Source of the DNA: Temnothorax longispinosus
Lineage: Eukaryota > Arthropoda > Insecta > Hymenoptera > Formicidae
NCBI RefSeq assembly: GCF_030848805.1
Contig: NC_092360.1
Coordinates: 17,753,023 to 17,817,022, forward strand
Direction of reading: 5' to 3'
Length of the DNA: 64,000 nucleotides
Below, piece by piece: positions 49,650 to 61,389 of this stretch (positions are counted from its first letter, which is position 1; every line of letters begins with the position of its first letter). Position numbers and translations under genes: made by a program. The notes under the pieces are model-generated. The model was not told where the DNA came from and made no database searches. It worked only from the letters and a program-made list of their open reading frames with translations.

Positions 49650-50675
49650 TTAATCTGTCTTGAGTTTAATCTTTTTGTCATTTCTCTCGAATCTGGCTAA
49701 TTTTGTTGCTTTTTCTATAGCAAGAAATACTAATTCCTTGTCGTTTATGATATTAATAATCAATTTCTTTATGGAATTTATCAGTCCGTTTTTGAGAAAT
49801 TCTTGCATTACAATGTCTTCCACGTCCCGATGACTTTTCTCATTTATAATTTCTTCCACTAGATTTGAAAAAGCTCTTAGAACATTGCGTCTCTCAACAT
49901 GGAACACTCTGAGGTTAAGAGATTTGTTATAGGTTGTATGACTTTCATCATTAAATCACCGGGAAATGCAATCGTAAAGCGTGAGTCTCAGATAGACCAG
50001 GGCTCGTGAAGCATATTTCTTTCCCTTGTCTGTGCCACTCAGTGCTAACGATAATAATGTCTCCGCGCCGCCATGTCGACCACCAACTAATTCTCTCAAA
50101 TCCTGTTGACTACAAATCGTGTGGAAAACGCGGGCCACCAATTCCTTGCAGTTCTGGCTATCCGTTTTAGCGAGGCTCACCAGAGCGCTGGTCACACCGG
50201 CATCCACTAACACGCTCAGTCCTCTTCCCACTACGTTTCTGTATCCCTCAAAATAACGTTCAGCAAATATTACTAATTCTATCATCTTGGGTATGTGTTC
50301 TTGCTCGACATAAGCGCTGCATAAGTTTACCAATATAATAGTCAGGCCTAAGATAACCGATTGATCGTTAGTCTTGGCCCGAGCGTGCCTGATTATCATT
50401 TTGACGGCTTGTTGATTTTTGATCAACTCTTTTTTGACTTCGACGTGGCTAGTGAGATACGATAGGCCTTTAACAGCCCATTTTATCATATTATTTTCTT
50501 CCTGGGAGTTGATCAAGAATCATATGCAAACCTCGGTTATCTTTTTTGTCTCTCTATTGGTGAAGGGATTGATGGTTGCAGAATAGCGTACACAGCTGTC
50601 ATCGACTCAATGTACACAAACCCACTAACGCTCAAATCCGAATTGAATCATGTTGAGAATAATATAGATTCTCTA
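49650..50675 (-). pseudogene. unc-45: UNC-45 myosin chaperone pseudogene (UCS/armadillo region)
   Basis: The minus strand reads, in order, NLYYSQHDSIRI, ALVGLCTL, INPFTNRETKKITEV, FLINS, then a long open part: MIKWAVKGLSYLTSHVEVKK, VNLCSAYVEQEHIPKMIELV, VTSALVSLAKTDSQNCKELV and TICSQQDLRELV. Then FPGDLMMKVIQPITNLL and NVLRAFSNLVEE. This follows the central and UCS armadillo repeats of UNC-45. Lesions include TGA codons (50520-50522 and before ALVGLC), a frameshift near 50600, one near 49985 and one near 49910. No introns are visible over about 340 codons, so a processed pseudogene is likely. Confidence 0.88.
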
Positions 50676-50679
50676 ATGT

Positions 50680-51060
50680 ATTTATATTTCGATATATAAA
50701 TACGTTAGCTGTCTTATACTCCATTATAGCGGCATTGTTACCGACTATTTCATTATAGCTGCCTCGTGTGTTACAGACTATTTATAGTTTAAAATATTTC
50801 CAAAAACTTTTAAAATGGGGGTCAAAAAATTTTCCAACTACGCCATTGGATAACAAACTTGAGACTTTGCACACTCTCCCACTCTTCTCCCGTACGTGGA
50901 AAAATGTTTTCGAGAATAGTTGTGTTACCATTTTTAATATTCCTTATTTTAGACAGATAAACCCTTATTTGTCTTGCACACAAAAACATATTTTTTATCT
51001 AAGGACTTACAAAAAACCCTCCATTAAAAATTTCTACTACTGACATATTCCATCGTTATT
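50680..51060. other. Intergenic
   Basis: AT-rich. The phrase TTTTTTATCTAAGGACTTAC near 50989 recurs in variant form near 51750 and 51899, hinting at dispersed LTR fragments. Confidence 0.35.
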
Positions 51061-51670
51061 GTCAACTTGCCATCATTAACTCCATTTCCACTCTCCTCCT
51101 CCTCCTCTTTCTCCTCCTTCTCCTCTTTTTCTTCCACTACCACTTGCATCTCTTCAGCGTTTCAAACTTCTTCTTCCTCGTTCATCATCATCTCGTCGAC
51201 CAACGCGTCGATGCCCAGCATAAAAAGGGATCGGTTAGATTTTTGCTGTTCCTTCATTTTTTACAAATATTTAGGTCCTGGATTTCCAGGGGGGTTATCT
51301 TTGGGTTGCTTTACAATACAGCATTTGGATTTTCAGGTTTTCTCAAGTACACTTTTGGTTGTTGTTGTTGTTTTGCAGCTTGAGGTGAATGATTTAGGTT
51401 GGGTAATTTGTTATCCATTTTGAATTTTGGAAAAACACCAATATTTTCTTTGGGGGGTTGTTTGTGAACTTTGCACCGCAAAAAAATTGGGCGGAGAAAT
51501 TCTAGTACTTGCTTTCGACGATTCCTCCTACGCTTGATGATCGCGTGGAGATTCCGTTTTTGAGGGGGTAAAACTTTCGGGTCCACTAAAATAATTTTAC
51601 TTATAACGGGTTGACTGATATGACAGTGGTCGATCTTCCCCAGACCCGCTCGGGAGTATTTAACGAACAA
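51060..51670 (-). pseudogene. Basic then acidic ORF remnant, possibly retroelement
   Basis: A minus frame of 119 codons from 51670 is basic (RNLHAIIKRRRNRRKQVLEF, later a QQQQ stretch and KVYLRKPENP). Beyond it a second frame holds a Glu/Asp-rich run (EEKEEKEEKEEEE). The TGTCACGAGCCCAAGGTGAC phrase at 51680 and repeats downstream look like LTR sequence. I cannot name the element. The plus-strand Ser-rich frame here is the complement of the Glu run and not a gene. Confidence 0.3.
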
Positions 51671-53225
51671 AAGAAATTGTCACGAGCCCAAGGTGACAGC
51701 GAACCGGCCGAATTCGCGACAACGACAAAAACACATTCTTTTACGTGTTATTTTTATGAAGGGCTTACAAAAAATTCTTTATTAAAAATTTCTAGTAATA
51801 TCATATAACTAGAGGGATTTATTATCGCATCTCAGAAAATTTATTGCTTTATTACTTCTAGCATAAAAAGAGGTCGGTAAAGTTTTACACGAAAACACAA
51901 TTTTTATCTAAGGACTTGCAAAAAATCCGGGAGTCAAAGGCCGACAAGTCAGTCAGACCCGACAACTCCAACGACTCCAATGCCTACGCCGATCGACCCA
52001 AAACCCGCGATGGCGAAAACGAGAACGTCACGAGCTCAAACGTTGAATAAATCCGCGAAATAAACCCGTATTTAATGAACTCTCGGGGATCCTACAGTCG
52101 ATAGATTACCTTTAAATAAAGAAATAAAAAGAAAAAGGGATAAATGGAACTCGCTACACTTGATGACTTCCTTGATATCTTTGGAATTTACGAATCGGAT
52201 AGCGGGCTCTTCATGATGTGGATGTAGCCGCGTCCTGGGTTAGATTTCGCGGACAGATTTTAACTCGGAATCGGAACTTAAGCAGCAGAAGAGATTATGA
52301 TTTAAAAATACCGAGGTTGACTGAAGCTGAGAACAGACTAAAGCTTAAGAGAGCGAATCCAGCGATGTCAGGGTTTATATAGGAAAGTTTAAAGGGTGGA
52401 CTTTATTGTAGGATGGTCAGTTGCTATTCTGACGATTTTAGTTGGTAGGATATTTTTTCACCCAAAATGTAGATTTGAGTTTTTGCCTATCTCTTGACGA
52501 GCTAGGTACAATGATTTTTACGGCTGTTTATTGGCGAGTTTTGTCAAAAAGCTCCCACCGTCGAATTTTGAAGGCACAAGCTCTTTTTCCAGTGACTCAC
52601 TCAGTTTTTCGCCAAATCAAAATTATACAATAGGCGATGACGCTCCCACGTTGCTCACCAATAAATAATTTCAAAAACTTAAATGTACATCCTGGGTGAA
52701 AACTATTACCATTATTCTACCAACAAAAACCCTCAGAACAGAAAAACTGAACAGAAAAACTAAACACATTCCTCAACAAAATTTACCTCTTAAAGTTTCT
52801 TATACATATAATCTTTTTCGTCAGTTCAGCTTCAATTCCAGTTCCAGACAGTATTTTTCATTTATTGACTACCAGCTTTTTCTTCAAGTTTTTGCAGGTC
52901 CAGTACCGAATCAAACGTTTACTGCGTGCAGTTTAAGTTTAGTAGCGTGTGCTTTGTTAAGTTCTGTGTGCATCATCACCGCAAGACCAAACCTACCAAG
53001 TTCCGACGAAGCCTCTACGAGGGTGCAGGGCCTTAACAAATTTACTGTAATCCAAACCGTACAAAACACAACTTTGTATCAAGTACTAATAAGTTAGATT
53101 ATTTTTTTTAATTTTTTTTTTTATTTGAACGGAAGTCTTCTCTTCAAACTCTCGAATTCCTGGACGTATTTCTACCCTTCAATTTAACCTTTTAAGTTTT
53201 TTTATCTACATTTTCACCATCGGTA
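51671..53225. other. Intergenic, possible LTR remnants
   Basis: Repeated CACGAGC(C/T)CAA phrases (51680 and 52030) and TCTAAGGACTTGCAAAAAAT. The segment 52700-52800 (CCAACAAAAACCCTCAGAAC) resembles 53878-53940 (CCAACAAACACTCAAAACAG), so part is duplicated. No gene supported. Confidence 0.35.
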
Positions 53226-53450
53226 CTTCGGGTTAGCTGATTAACGTTAGCGTCCAGACTCGTATCACTTCCATTCCCGCTACTTCGGGTTAGCTGATTA
53301 ACGTCAGCGTCCAGACCCGTATCACTTCCATTCCTGCTATTTCGGGTTAGCTGATTAACGTCAGCGTCCAGACCCGTATCACTTCCATTCCCGCTACTTC
53401 GGGTTAGCTGATTAACATCAGCGTCCAGACCCGTAGCATTTCTTCTTACG
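53226..53450 (-). repeat. 57-base tandem repeat, 4 copies, open in one frame
   Basis: The unit begins CTTCGGGTTAGCTGATTAAC (53226, 53283, 53340, 53397). The minus frame encodes a 19-residue repeat with core GLDADVNQLTRSSGNGSDT preceded by a hydrophobic segment (LWTILWICLFIV). The frame has no ATG, so if it is a gene an upstream exon is needed. A multiple of three with synonymous-looking differences suggests coding history. Confidence 0.75.
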
Positions 53451-54081
53451 ATAAATAAACAAATCCATAAAATCGTCCATAAGCAATCGAGAGACTTGGT
53501 CAAGTTGACTTCCAGCGCGGTTATCAATAATTAAATGATTTACAACAATCAAATAAATTTTAGTGGATCCGCGTATTCTCAGTTCTAAACGAAGGAAATC
53601 AGTCGCCAAGCACGTGCGGAATCGTCGGAACAGGCGGGCGTGTCGCCAACAATTATTAGAAAACGAAATTTCTCACGCAAATTCGGATTTCCTGCGACCC
53701 GCAACTCCATCTCCTCCTCTATCATCTGACAGAGTTAATCGCTCAAACCTGAGGAATTACCTTCCCTACCTCTTGATTGCTTCCCACGTCCGAGCAAACT
53801 TCACTTCCTTTCTTTCCTCTCACTTATCGGATATTTCACCACCAATGAATAATCTCGAAATCTGCATGAAAATATCTTACCAACAAACACTCAAAACAGA
53901 AAACCTGACACATCCCACGACAAAATCCACTCTTTGAAGTTTCCTACGTAAACCGCGACATCGCAGAACTATCATCAATACCATTTTACCGCCACTATTA
54001 GTCACGCTGAGTTCCGAGCTGCTTAATCTTGAACTATGTGTCAAACTTAAATTGTGCGCATTACTTCCGCAAGCCTAAGTG
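53451..54081. other. Intergenic with a duplicated segment
   Basis: 53870-53940 resembles 52700-52800. A plus frame of 124 codons at 53563 (basic start RRKSVAKHVRNRRNRRACR) is open, but I recognise nothing. Confidence 0.3.
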
Positions 54082-54439
54082 TTAAGGTGATCCTAAAGCC
54101 GTGATCCTAGCCGGTTTTTTCCAGTTTTTTTCTTAGCACTAATCTTTTAATTGGCTTTATAGAAATGCAAAATTCTTGTCTAGAATTAAAGTACGCATCA
54201 AAATCTAGGTCATGGTGGTCGTATTTATATGTGGTGGTCGTCACGTATAACAAAAAATATTAATTTTTTTTCGTTTTCGATATAAATTCGACCACCATGA
54301 CCTAGATTTTGATGCGTACTTTAATTCTAGACAAGAATTTTGCATTTCTATAAAGCCAATTAAAAGATTAGTGCTAAGAAAAAAACTGAAAAAAAACCGA
54401 AAGAACCGGCTAAAATCACGGCTTTAAGATCACCTTAAC
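54082..54439. mobile_element. Fold-back MITE with about 145-base arms and AAGTG target duplication
   Basis: The arms TTAAGGTGATCCTAAAGCCG... and ...CGGCTTTAAGATCACCTTAA pair over most of their length, including the stretch AGTACGCATCAAAATCTAGG (54188-54207). AAGTG is at 54077-54081 and 54440-54444. A short AT-rich centre separates the arms. No ORF. Confidence 0.9.
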
Positions 54440-54928
54440 AAGTGCATACAAAAGCCATCACGAAGCCACAGGGCCCCAGAAATTTCGAGACACAGTCGAG
54501 TAAAAATTAAACCAGTAAATAGTAAGTCCTGTTTTTTTCCCTTTCTCTTTTCTATTTTTCCCCCTTATTAGGGATGATCTATCAAACTCTCAAATCTCCG
54601 GGCTTCATTAAATATAAGTTACATTCTTAAATTTTATTTTGGTAACTTGTGGATACCGCCAGTTTAACTCATCGGTGTCGATTTGGTCGATTGGCGTTGG
54701 AATTTAAATTTGTCGCGATTTTGCTGTCGCTGCAGGTATGGCTTGACCTATGTCAACCTTCAAACTCTTAGCGTCTCTTTATTTTCGCTGCCGCGGATTC
54801 GGATGTTCACTGTCGATATTTGAATTTATAGCGATTTCGTTATTAATATTTCCTTAATTTTGTTTTAGTTGTTACATTTTTTTACATAACAATTTTTATC
54901 TCGATACCATTCCAAAAAATGTCGTAAC
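54440..54928. other. Intergenic
   Basis: No coding or repeat signal beyond short T runs and a TTTTTCCCTTTCTC pyrimidine tract near 54534. Confidence 0.35.
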
Positions 54929-55285
54929 TCAATATATGTTGCAACATACGTAATATAGCGAGGGCTTTGATGTAACAGAAAAAGGATAATAATGAATTAA
55001 TTTTACAAGTATAATAGTGCTGTTTTCCGACATAAGAGATTCTTGTTGAATCTGGACTACGAACAAATCCCATATTCGTAATTCTGATTTTGACATAGCA
55101 TAATAGTAATACCAATTCGTGAAGGTTGTTAATATCATATTTTCATCATTGAATCTTGTATTGTTGTTCATATCAGTATTATTAGTTAATTCTAATGTCA
55201 CATTTTCCGCTCTGATGTCTGAATCTGAGATTAAAATCCCGAAAATGGCAGTCCATAGTAACTGTGTCATAAGAGACTGTGTCAT
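54929..55285 (-). CDS. Possible first exon of a secreted or membrane protein
   Basis: A true ATG opens a signal-peptide-like start (LLWTAIFGILISDSDIRA), then an Asn/Thr-rich part with four NxT/S sites, then an aromatic segment (TNWYYYYAMSKSELRIWDLF). A plausible donor (ATACTT|GTAAAA) lies near 55008. Not recognised. The remaining residues to the stop are probably intron. A direct repeat (GTCTTATGACACAGT twice) surrounds the start. Confidence 0.35.
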   Translation of the reverse strand: MTQSLMTQLLWTAIFGILISDSDIRAENVTLELTNNTDMNNNTRFNDENMILTTFTNWYYYYAMSKSELRIWDLFVVQIQQESLMSENSTIILVKLIHYYPFSVTSKPSLYYVCCNIY

Positions 55286-56627
55286 AAGACATTGTTTACT
55301 TTTGTCTTTATAAGGAATTTAACCGGACATATTACTATTTTCAATATCACTCAGTCGTAATAAATATCGTGATATCTGAATATAATAACGTGATTTGCTT
55401 GATGGCTGAATCGAGAAATGCAGTAGTTCTAATTGCCCAACTGATGATATATCTTACTTGACGCGCGAGAAGAATTCGAATCGGGAATCCGTTTGTCTCT
55501 ACGTCTTATGTATATGATGTATATGATAGACAATGTGCAATTACGGACTGTAAAATGAAATTACGTTTTCTAAATTTTGAGATCTATAAATTTTGAGATT
55601 TTTAGAGTTATAAGAATTCGACATTCAAGTATTTATATACTTTAAATCGTCTAATTTTGACATATATTATATTTGCTAAAATTGAATCACGGCTCATTAG
55701 ATCGAAATGGGAAATAACATTTTACAATTTACTGTTATAATAATGTACTTGTTTATTTACTATTTTCGCGATAGGCATAACGTACACTACAGAGAAGAAT
55801 ATGCTACTCAATATATTAAGTGAAACACAGCTTTGGGACAACTAACCCGTGTGACTTCTAGCCCCGGTCTCCCCCAATAGAAAATAAAACTACTTACCTG
55901 CTTAAGAAAAAATAGAAAAAATTGTAACAGAGCGAGCAAAAACACGATGTGCATTTTTCCAGGTAAAACGAGATTGATATGTTTGAATGGCGGAGAAAGC
56001 GATGTTCCATAGATAGTTATTCATACGCGGGTTTAGATTTATAACACATAACAGACAATTTATTCTGACAAGGAAAACTTGGGAACTACGGAACGTCGAT
56101 ATGAATCATACTCTAATACAGTTTGTAGAGGGGAATCCTCTGAGTATATACCTAAAATATTATTGATTATTGGCCAGCTATTTAAAAGTTATTAACAAAA
56201 AAAATTTCAGCATAATGTATAAGATCATTGTTATTTTGTTGAGCAAAAAAGCAATAAAAAATAAATAAATTTTGAAATAGTCAAAATTATTGATTTCTCA
56301 TAAAATATAATGTTAAGAATTTGACGGATAAAAAGTATATTAATTAACAACTAACCTTTTCTCTTACATACGTATATTAATGTAATATTTACACTAGAAT
56401 GAATCATTAAACTTGTTGGTTTAACTTTATACTAAAACTACGTGCAATATTTCCGACTTATATAAGAGATTATTTACATCTTCTATATAGCTTTTTTATA
56501 TCTTCCTTATATCTTCTTTGCATTTTCTGAGTATAGAAAATTACTGCAAAGTATCCTCACGTATAATGTACGTGATTACTTTGCATTGCAATTACGCGTA
56601 AATGAGTGATGTGTAAGTGATATAATA
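55286..56627. other. AT-rich intergenic
   Basis: No ORF, repeat or RNA signal that I can support across this 1.3-kb stretch. Confidence 0.4.
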
Positions 56628-56665
56628 TACACTACCGTCAGAAAGTTTAGGACCGATCTATGTGT
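56628..56665 (+). mobile_element. Tc1/mariner-like terminal repeat remnant
   Basis: ACACTACCGTCAGAAAGTTT plus AGGACC after a TA resembles the ends of insect Tc1-like elements (ACACTACCGGTCAAAAGTTT type). The opposite end was not found. Confidence 0.35.
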
Positions 56666-56669
56666 TACC

Positions 56670-57444
56670 ATAATTTCCAAAATGGGTTAATATTGTCTAA
56701 AACGATCAGGTTTTGCTTATTAGATTTTGATAGCTTGATCCATAAACTATTATTTTTAAAAACCATTACAAGGAATGTATTTTTCATCTATAATAAAAAA
56801 ATTTTGTTTCTATTGACTCCAAAAATATCCAACTTTTGTAAAATCGCTTTGGGAGATCCCGCAGCGAGAGTGAAAGACTATAGATAACGAAACAATATAA
56901 AAACTTATTGATAGGCTGCTTAAACTTTGTGCAAATGTGATCCAAAATAAATGAGGATTTTTTGATGAGAGAAATGTTTAAATATTTTTTATTTACTTTT
57001 AGTTCAGAATATTTTAAATCATTGTTTTCTTTTTGTTATTTAATAGTAAAATATAGTTATAAGATTTATTTACAAGCATTTTTAATTAAAAAAAATTGCT
57101 TTTATCTTGTTATTTTAACATATATTAATCAATAATCTTGAATTTTCTGTTCGATAATGCATACACAATATGCAATATAAATGTCAGATAAAAAGATAAA
57201 ATTGATCTTGTTTTGAAAGTCGGTCATATAACATGGAAATTGTATGTTCAAATTATGATATCATAGCTCAGAGATATCGTAACTATTTAAAACATTTTGC
57301 ATTGAAAAGTGCACACTTTCACGTTTACAGCAATATATTATTATATTATACAACAGGTTTAAATAAAAGTATTATTCTGCTTTTTTATTGATTACTTTTA
57401 TGTTATTAGAAATATACACGTGTCTTAGGAAGAGCGCAATTATT
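56670..57444. other. AT-rich intergenic
   Basis: No gene. The 3' flank of the P450 pseudogene lies here. Confidence 0.4.
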
Positions 57445-59440
57445 TTATTGTTGTTCGATAATAAGGTGTATACCGCCCTTCACCGCGAGACCAAATGATT
57501 TTTCGTTGAAAACAAATGGCACTGCAGTCTGTGAGTGAGGTTTGAACTTATATTTGAAAAGAAGACTCACGAGTCCAACTTTCATTTGCACGTGTCCAAA
57601 TCGCGCTCCTAAAAATTAATAACACCAATGGAATAAAACTTATATAAAACGTGCACAAGATGTTAAGAATAACTTTAAATAATAATTTGATAAATAAATT
57701 ATAAATATATTAATGGATTTACTCATATTTTTACCAATGCAGATTCGTGGGCCTTCTCCAAATGGCAAATAAGCATAAGGATGCCTTCTTGCTTTCTCGT
57801 CTGCGTTAAATCGTTCAGGATCAAATTTATCTGAATCAGGATAAATCGATGGATCCTAATGCAGCCTAAGTATTGGTATAAAAATAGAAGTCCCCTTTGG
57901 CAGGTGAATGTTCGTTGTCGGTAGATTAATATTTTTGGTACAAATGTGATTCAACATTGGAAGAGGTGGATATTTCCTCAGAGTCTCTGAAATATATAAA
58001 AGAAAAGTAATAAAATATATCTCATTCAAAATACAAACTATTTATTTAAACTTACATATTATAATAACAAAATATTTTGGTTATTTATTATAAAATACTT
58101 GCCATTTATTACTTTGGTTAGATAAGGCATTTTGTTCATAGCGTCGTAGGTCAGATTATGCTTTGTCAACGTTTCGTCGATTTCCTTGTGAACTTTGTCT
58201 TGTATATCTCGATGATGAGCTAATTCGTATAAAGCGAACGTTGCCGTCGCTGTGGAGGTTTCGAAGCCAGCTAGGAAAAAGATAAAACTTTGCGCAATAG
58301 CTTCCGCCATGGTAAGCTTATTTATGGTTGTTGCAGGTGAATAAAATAATATAGTTTTTTTTAATAATCTGTTTCAAAAGAAATCTTAATTATTTGATTT
58401 ATAAAACTGCAACGTGAGATAACATAAGTAAATTTTTAAGACATATATAGGGGAACTATATTAATATAATATGTAATATGTAAAAATGTATATTAACATG
58501 TTACGTCGGTGGTCTTCTTGTCATCGTCAACATAGCCTTTCTCCATGAGTTGAATGAGCAGATTCATAAAATCGTGTTTTATCACTTTATGAGCTTGCCT
58601 ATATATTCTCCCGAAATATATTCGTGTAAAAACTTGTGATGCGTCGATATGTGAGGGGGATGAAAAAGATGTCCATAATTTTTGGAATGGACATAGACAG
58701 GATAAATCGTATTATTTTTATCTTTAAAATATTTTTTCCTTGAATTCGATACTCATCATTGTTCGGCTCCTCAATACAATTAGAGCAAATTGGCAAATAA
58801 CTTTTATATAGTAACTTCTATCGAAATGTACGATACACATTAAAGTTGTTGTAAAATTACATGAGATTAATCATTTGAACAAATAAAGACAGATTGATAT
58901 ATAAAAAATTAAGTAAAAAAATTTTTTTATGTTATAAATATGCTATTTATCCTTCTTCATCCTATAATTATAATATTTACACTTTTTATCTTCAAATTCA
59001 GGAGTTTCTATTCTTTGCTGTTTGAAAAACTTTGTTTAAGTAACAATTAAGAAAAATAATTACCTTGCAAATATCTTTTATCTCGATGGAATCTCTCATC
59101 TGCGCTTTGTTGTCTAGGTACTTTGCGAGTCCTTCGCTACATTCCTTTATAATCGGGAACATCTGCTTTATTTTTAACGAAGTGAAAACAGGTGTCATCT
59201 TGGTGCGCATATTTCGCCATCTCTTTCCATTTATAAAAAACAATTTGTCGTATAACGGATTAATTTTTTCATTGAAGTATAACCCACGATCATGGAAACT
59301 TCCAAAGCCATTTGTCAATACTGTTCGAATAAGATCAGGATCAGCGATTACCAACAATAATTTAAAAAACATATATAGTTCGAATGCCCGATGATCCTTA
59401 TATTTCATGTAGGCATCATGCAAAAATATACCTGTTTATG
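57445..59440 (-). pseudogene. CYP6-like cytochrome P450 pseudogene
   Basis: Exons on the minus strand. 59060-59440 has the B-C region (HDRGLYFNEKINPLYDKLFF, then WRNMRTKMTPVF). About 58600-58796 has PKIMDIFFIPL, and 58503-58600 has HKVIKHDFMNLLIQLMEKGY. 58095-58315 has the I-helix AGFETS, and 57735-57986 has the K-helix ETLRKYPPLP, PERF and the heme ligand in FGEGPRICIG. 57445-57608 is the C-terminus. Family: microsomal monooxygenases of xenobiotic and lipid metabolism. Lesions: TAG at 57856-57858 in the conserved LH-x-DP position, a frameshift near 58600, a degraded exon start near 58800, and no exon for the N-terminal membrane anchor. One intron uses a GC donor (AATG|GCAAGT). Confidence 0.92.
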
Positions 59441-60027
59441 AATTTTTCTTTTACATAATTATGCGATATTTTTTAAGTGAAAATACAAATTAAAAAAAGA
59501 GTAAAAGTGAATATAATAACGGACCCAGTTCCAATGACCTTGAGCTTGACCTTGAAATATTTTGTCATAATCTTGAGTAACTATCAAAAGGTTTTAAGCG
59601 TCGCTCGTTGTTTATTAAAAAGTTATTAACAAAAAAATTTTCACAAATTACATATAATTTTCTGCATATACCATGTACGTTTCACGTAATGTATTCTTAA
59701 CTGCTTTACTCATTTGTTTATGTGTAGTAAATTGAACACTATTAACCTAACCCAAACCAATTGTTGTATGGGTCAGATTTTTCAAATCTCACTTATTTAT
59801 AACTCAGTGGTAAGGTTAGTAATTTACTGAATGACCGTGTATAGACAGTACACAGTACACATGTAGGCGGGGGAGGAGCTACCGTCTCTCGTAGAAAATA
59901 ACTAAATAGAAAAAGAAGAAAATACAAGCTAAAATGCACACATAAAAATATATATATATAGGCAAAAACTTCATAACTAATTAGGTCCACTCAATTTTTT
60001 TTTTAATATCTCTTACATTAAAGACAG
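59441..60027. other. AT-rich intergenic
   Basis: The place where the P450 N-terminal exon should be shows no hydrophobic anchor ORF. It includes (TA)n near 59950. No gene. Confidence 0.45.
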
Positions 60028-60610
60028 AATTGGTATAGAAAACCCACGTTTTCTGGCCAGTACATCAACTTTTTTTCTAGCCATCCGTTTAAATATAAAG
60101 TTAATACTATCACGAGTCTTCTTGATCGAGCGATCTTATTGTCTGACGAAAGCTTCCACGAATCTAACATTAATGTTGTTAAGAAAATACTTTTGAACAA
60201 TTCCTTTCCAATCAATCTCATCAATAAACACATAAACATCAGAATTAAACAACTTCGGCATAGACGTGACGTGAATAGCACTCCTGTTAATTTTTTCGAT
60301 CCACGGAGATGCGTCGTTCTACCGTATGTCAAAGGTCTTGGCGAAGATATACGTCTCACACTTAATAACGTTGGCCTCGATACTGTCCACACTGTTCCTA
60401 AAAAATTGGACGTCATTATTAAGAGGGGAAAGGACCGTCTCGATAAGAATAATTCTACGGAAGTGGTCTACAGATAAATTGTGATAATTGCTGTGCATCA
60501 TACATCGGACAAACAAAACGATAGCGTTAAAACGCGTGTTACTGAACATTTTAATGATATCAAGAGACACGGTAATGTCTCGCGCCAAGTATACGCGGAG
60601 CGAGACTGAC
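60028..60610 (+). pseudogene. Penelope-like element fragment (RT C-terminus and GIY-YIG start)
   Basis: The plus frame from 60028 reads NWYRKPTFSGQYINFFSSHP, then LLDRAILLSDESFHESN, FPINLINKHINIRIKQL and VLPYVKGLGEDIRLTLNNVG, the conserved end of Penelope-like RTs. After a frameshift at about 60477 the endonuclease signature NCDNCCASYIGQTKR appears, then KTRVTEHFNDIKRHGNVSRQ. The RT catalytic core is absent (5' truncation at 60028), and stops follow in the endonuclease. The same tail is present in modules A and B near 22 and 23 kb. Confidence 0.85.
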
Positions 60611-61359
60611 CGTGACTTTTTTACGCGACGCGACGGGTTGCGAGTATACGAGATGTTGAGATCTCGATAACGAGTGAACGGATCAAGTTCTAAGTAGGCT
60701 TGATCGATAGCTTGGGGTCGAATTAGGTAAAGAAAGACGATAATAAGCATTCCGTTGTCAGTGTTACGTCCTGTTGACTCCACGATTTCTTTCTTTCGTG
60801 GAATCACTCATCTCATCACACAAAACAGACGGAAACCATAAAATAGCGGTTATCAATTGACGAAGCGGATGCACTCCAACTGTCATCGCTCATTAAATGG
60901 TAAATGACGAAACCTTCCAGAAAACTCAAACCTAATAAAATAGGCAAATTATATACTTGTTTGTCGCATTCCATCTAATTCCACGAAATGAAGCACGAAA
61001 TTTCAATTATCTCGAAATTTCGTGGCAAAGGGCGCAATAAATTAAAAACGCCATAAGGATCTGGGTGACCTCTCGGGTCACGGGAGGGCTGATCTCACTG
61101 ATCTTTTTCCGTGAAACGCAGATTTGACCTAAGACCCACGCCTCGCGGCGATTGATAAAGTTAAGCCTCTGGAAGGGACTGTCAAAGGGCAAGATGATAA
61201 CGTACTCGTCAATGAATAACCGCTAATTAGAAATTGCTGATAGGTAATGACGATTTTTGGAGAAACTCGCCACCGGATAGGCGGAAAATTGAAATCTACG
61301 TCACAATCAGAAGAGAACTCCACCCAATCAAATCGGATTAAAACATAATCCCGCCCCCT
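60611..61359. other. Intergenic
   Basis: Moderate GC. No recognised ORF; overlapping short frames on both strands are unconvincing. Confidence 0.35.
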
Positions 61360-61365
61360 TAATTT

Positions 61366-61376
61366 TGTATAAAAAT
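61366..61376 (+). promoter_or_regulatory. TATA box ahead of a spliced unit
   Basis: TGTATAAAAAT stands about 25-30 bases before a CACTTGGAGCCACATCTG region that could hold the start site. Downstream are a leader, a donor at about 61649 and an ORF exon, so a polymerase II promoter is plausible. Confidence 0.45.
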
Positions 61377-61389
61377 CGCGATTTTGCGC

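Noticed and set aside
51067..51423. Plus-strand Ser-rich ORF
   Set aside because: The serine run is the complement of a Glu/Asp-rich minus-strand run; no motif or start context supports it.
60018..60807. Minus-strand ORFs of 132 and 162 codons
   Set aside because: They are antisense to the recognisable Penelope-like coding sequence.
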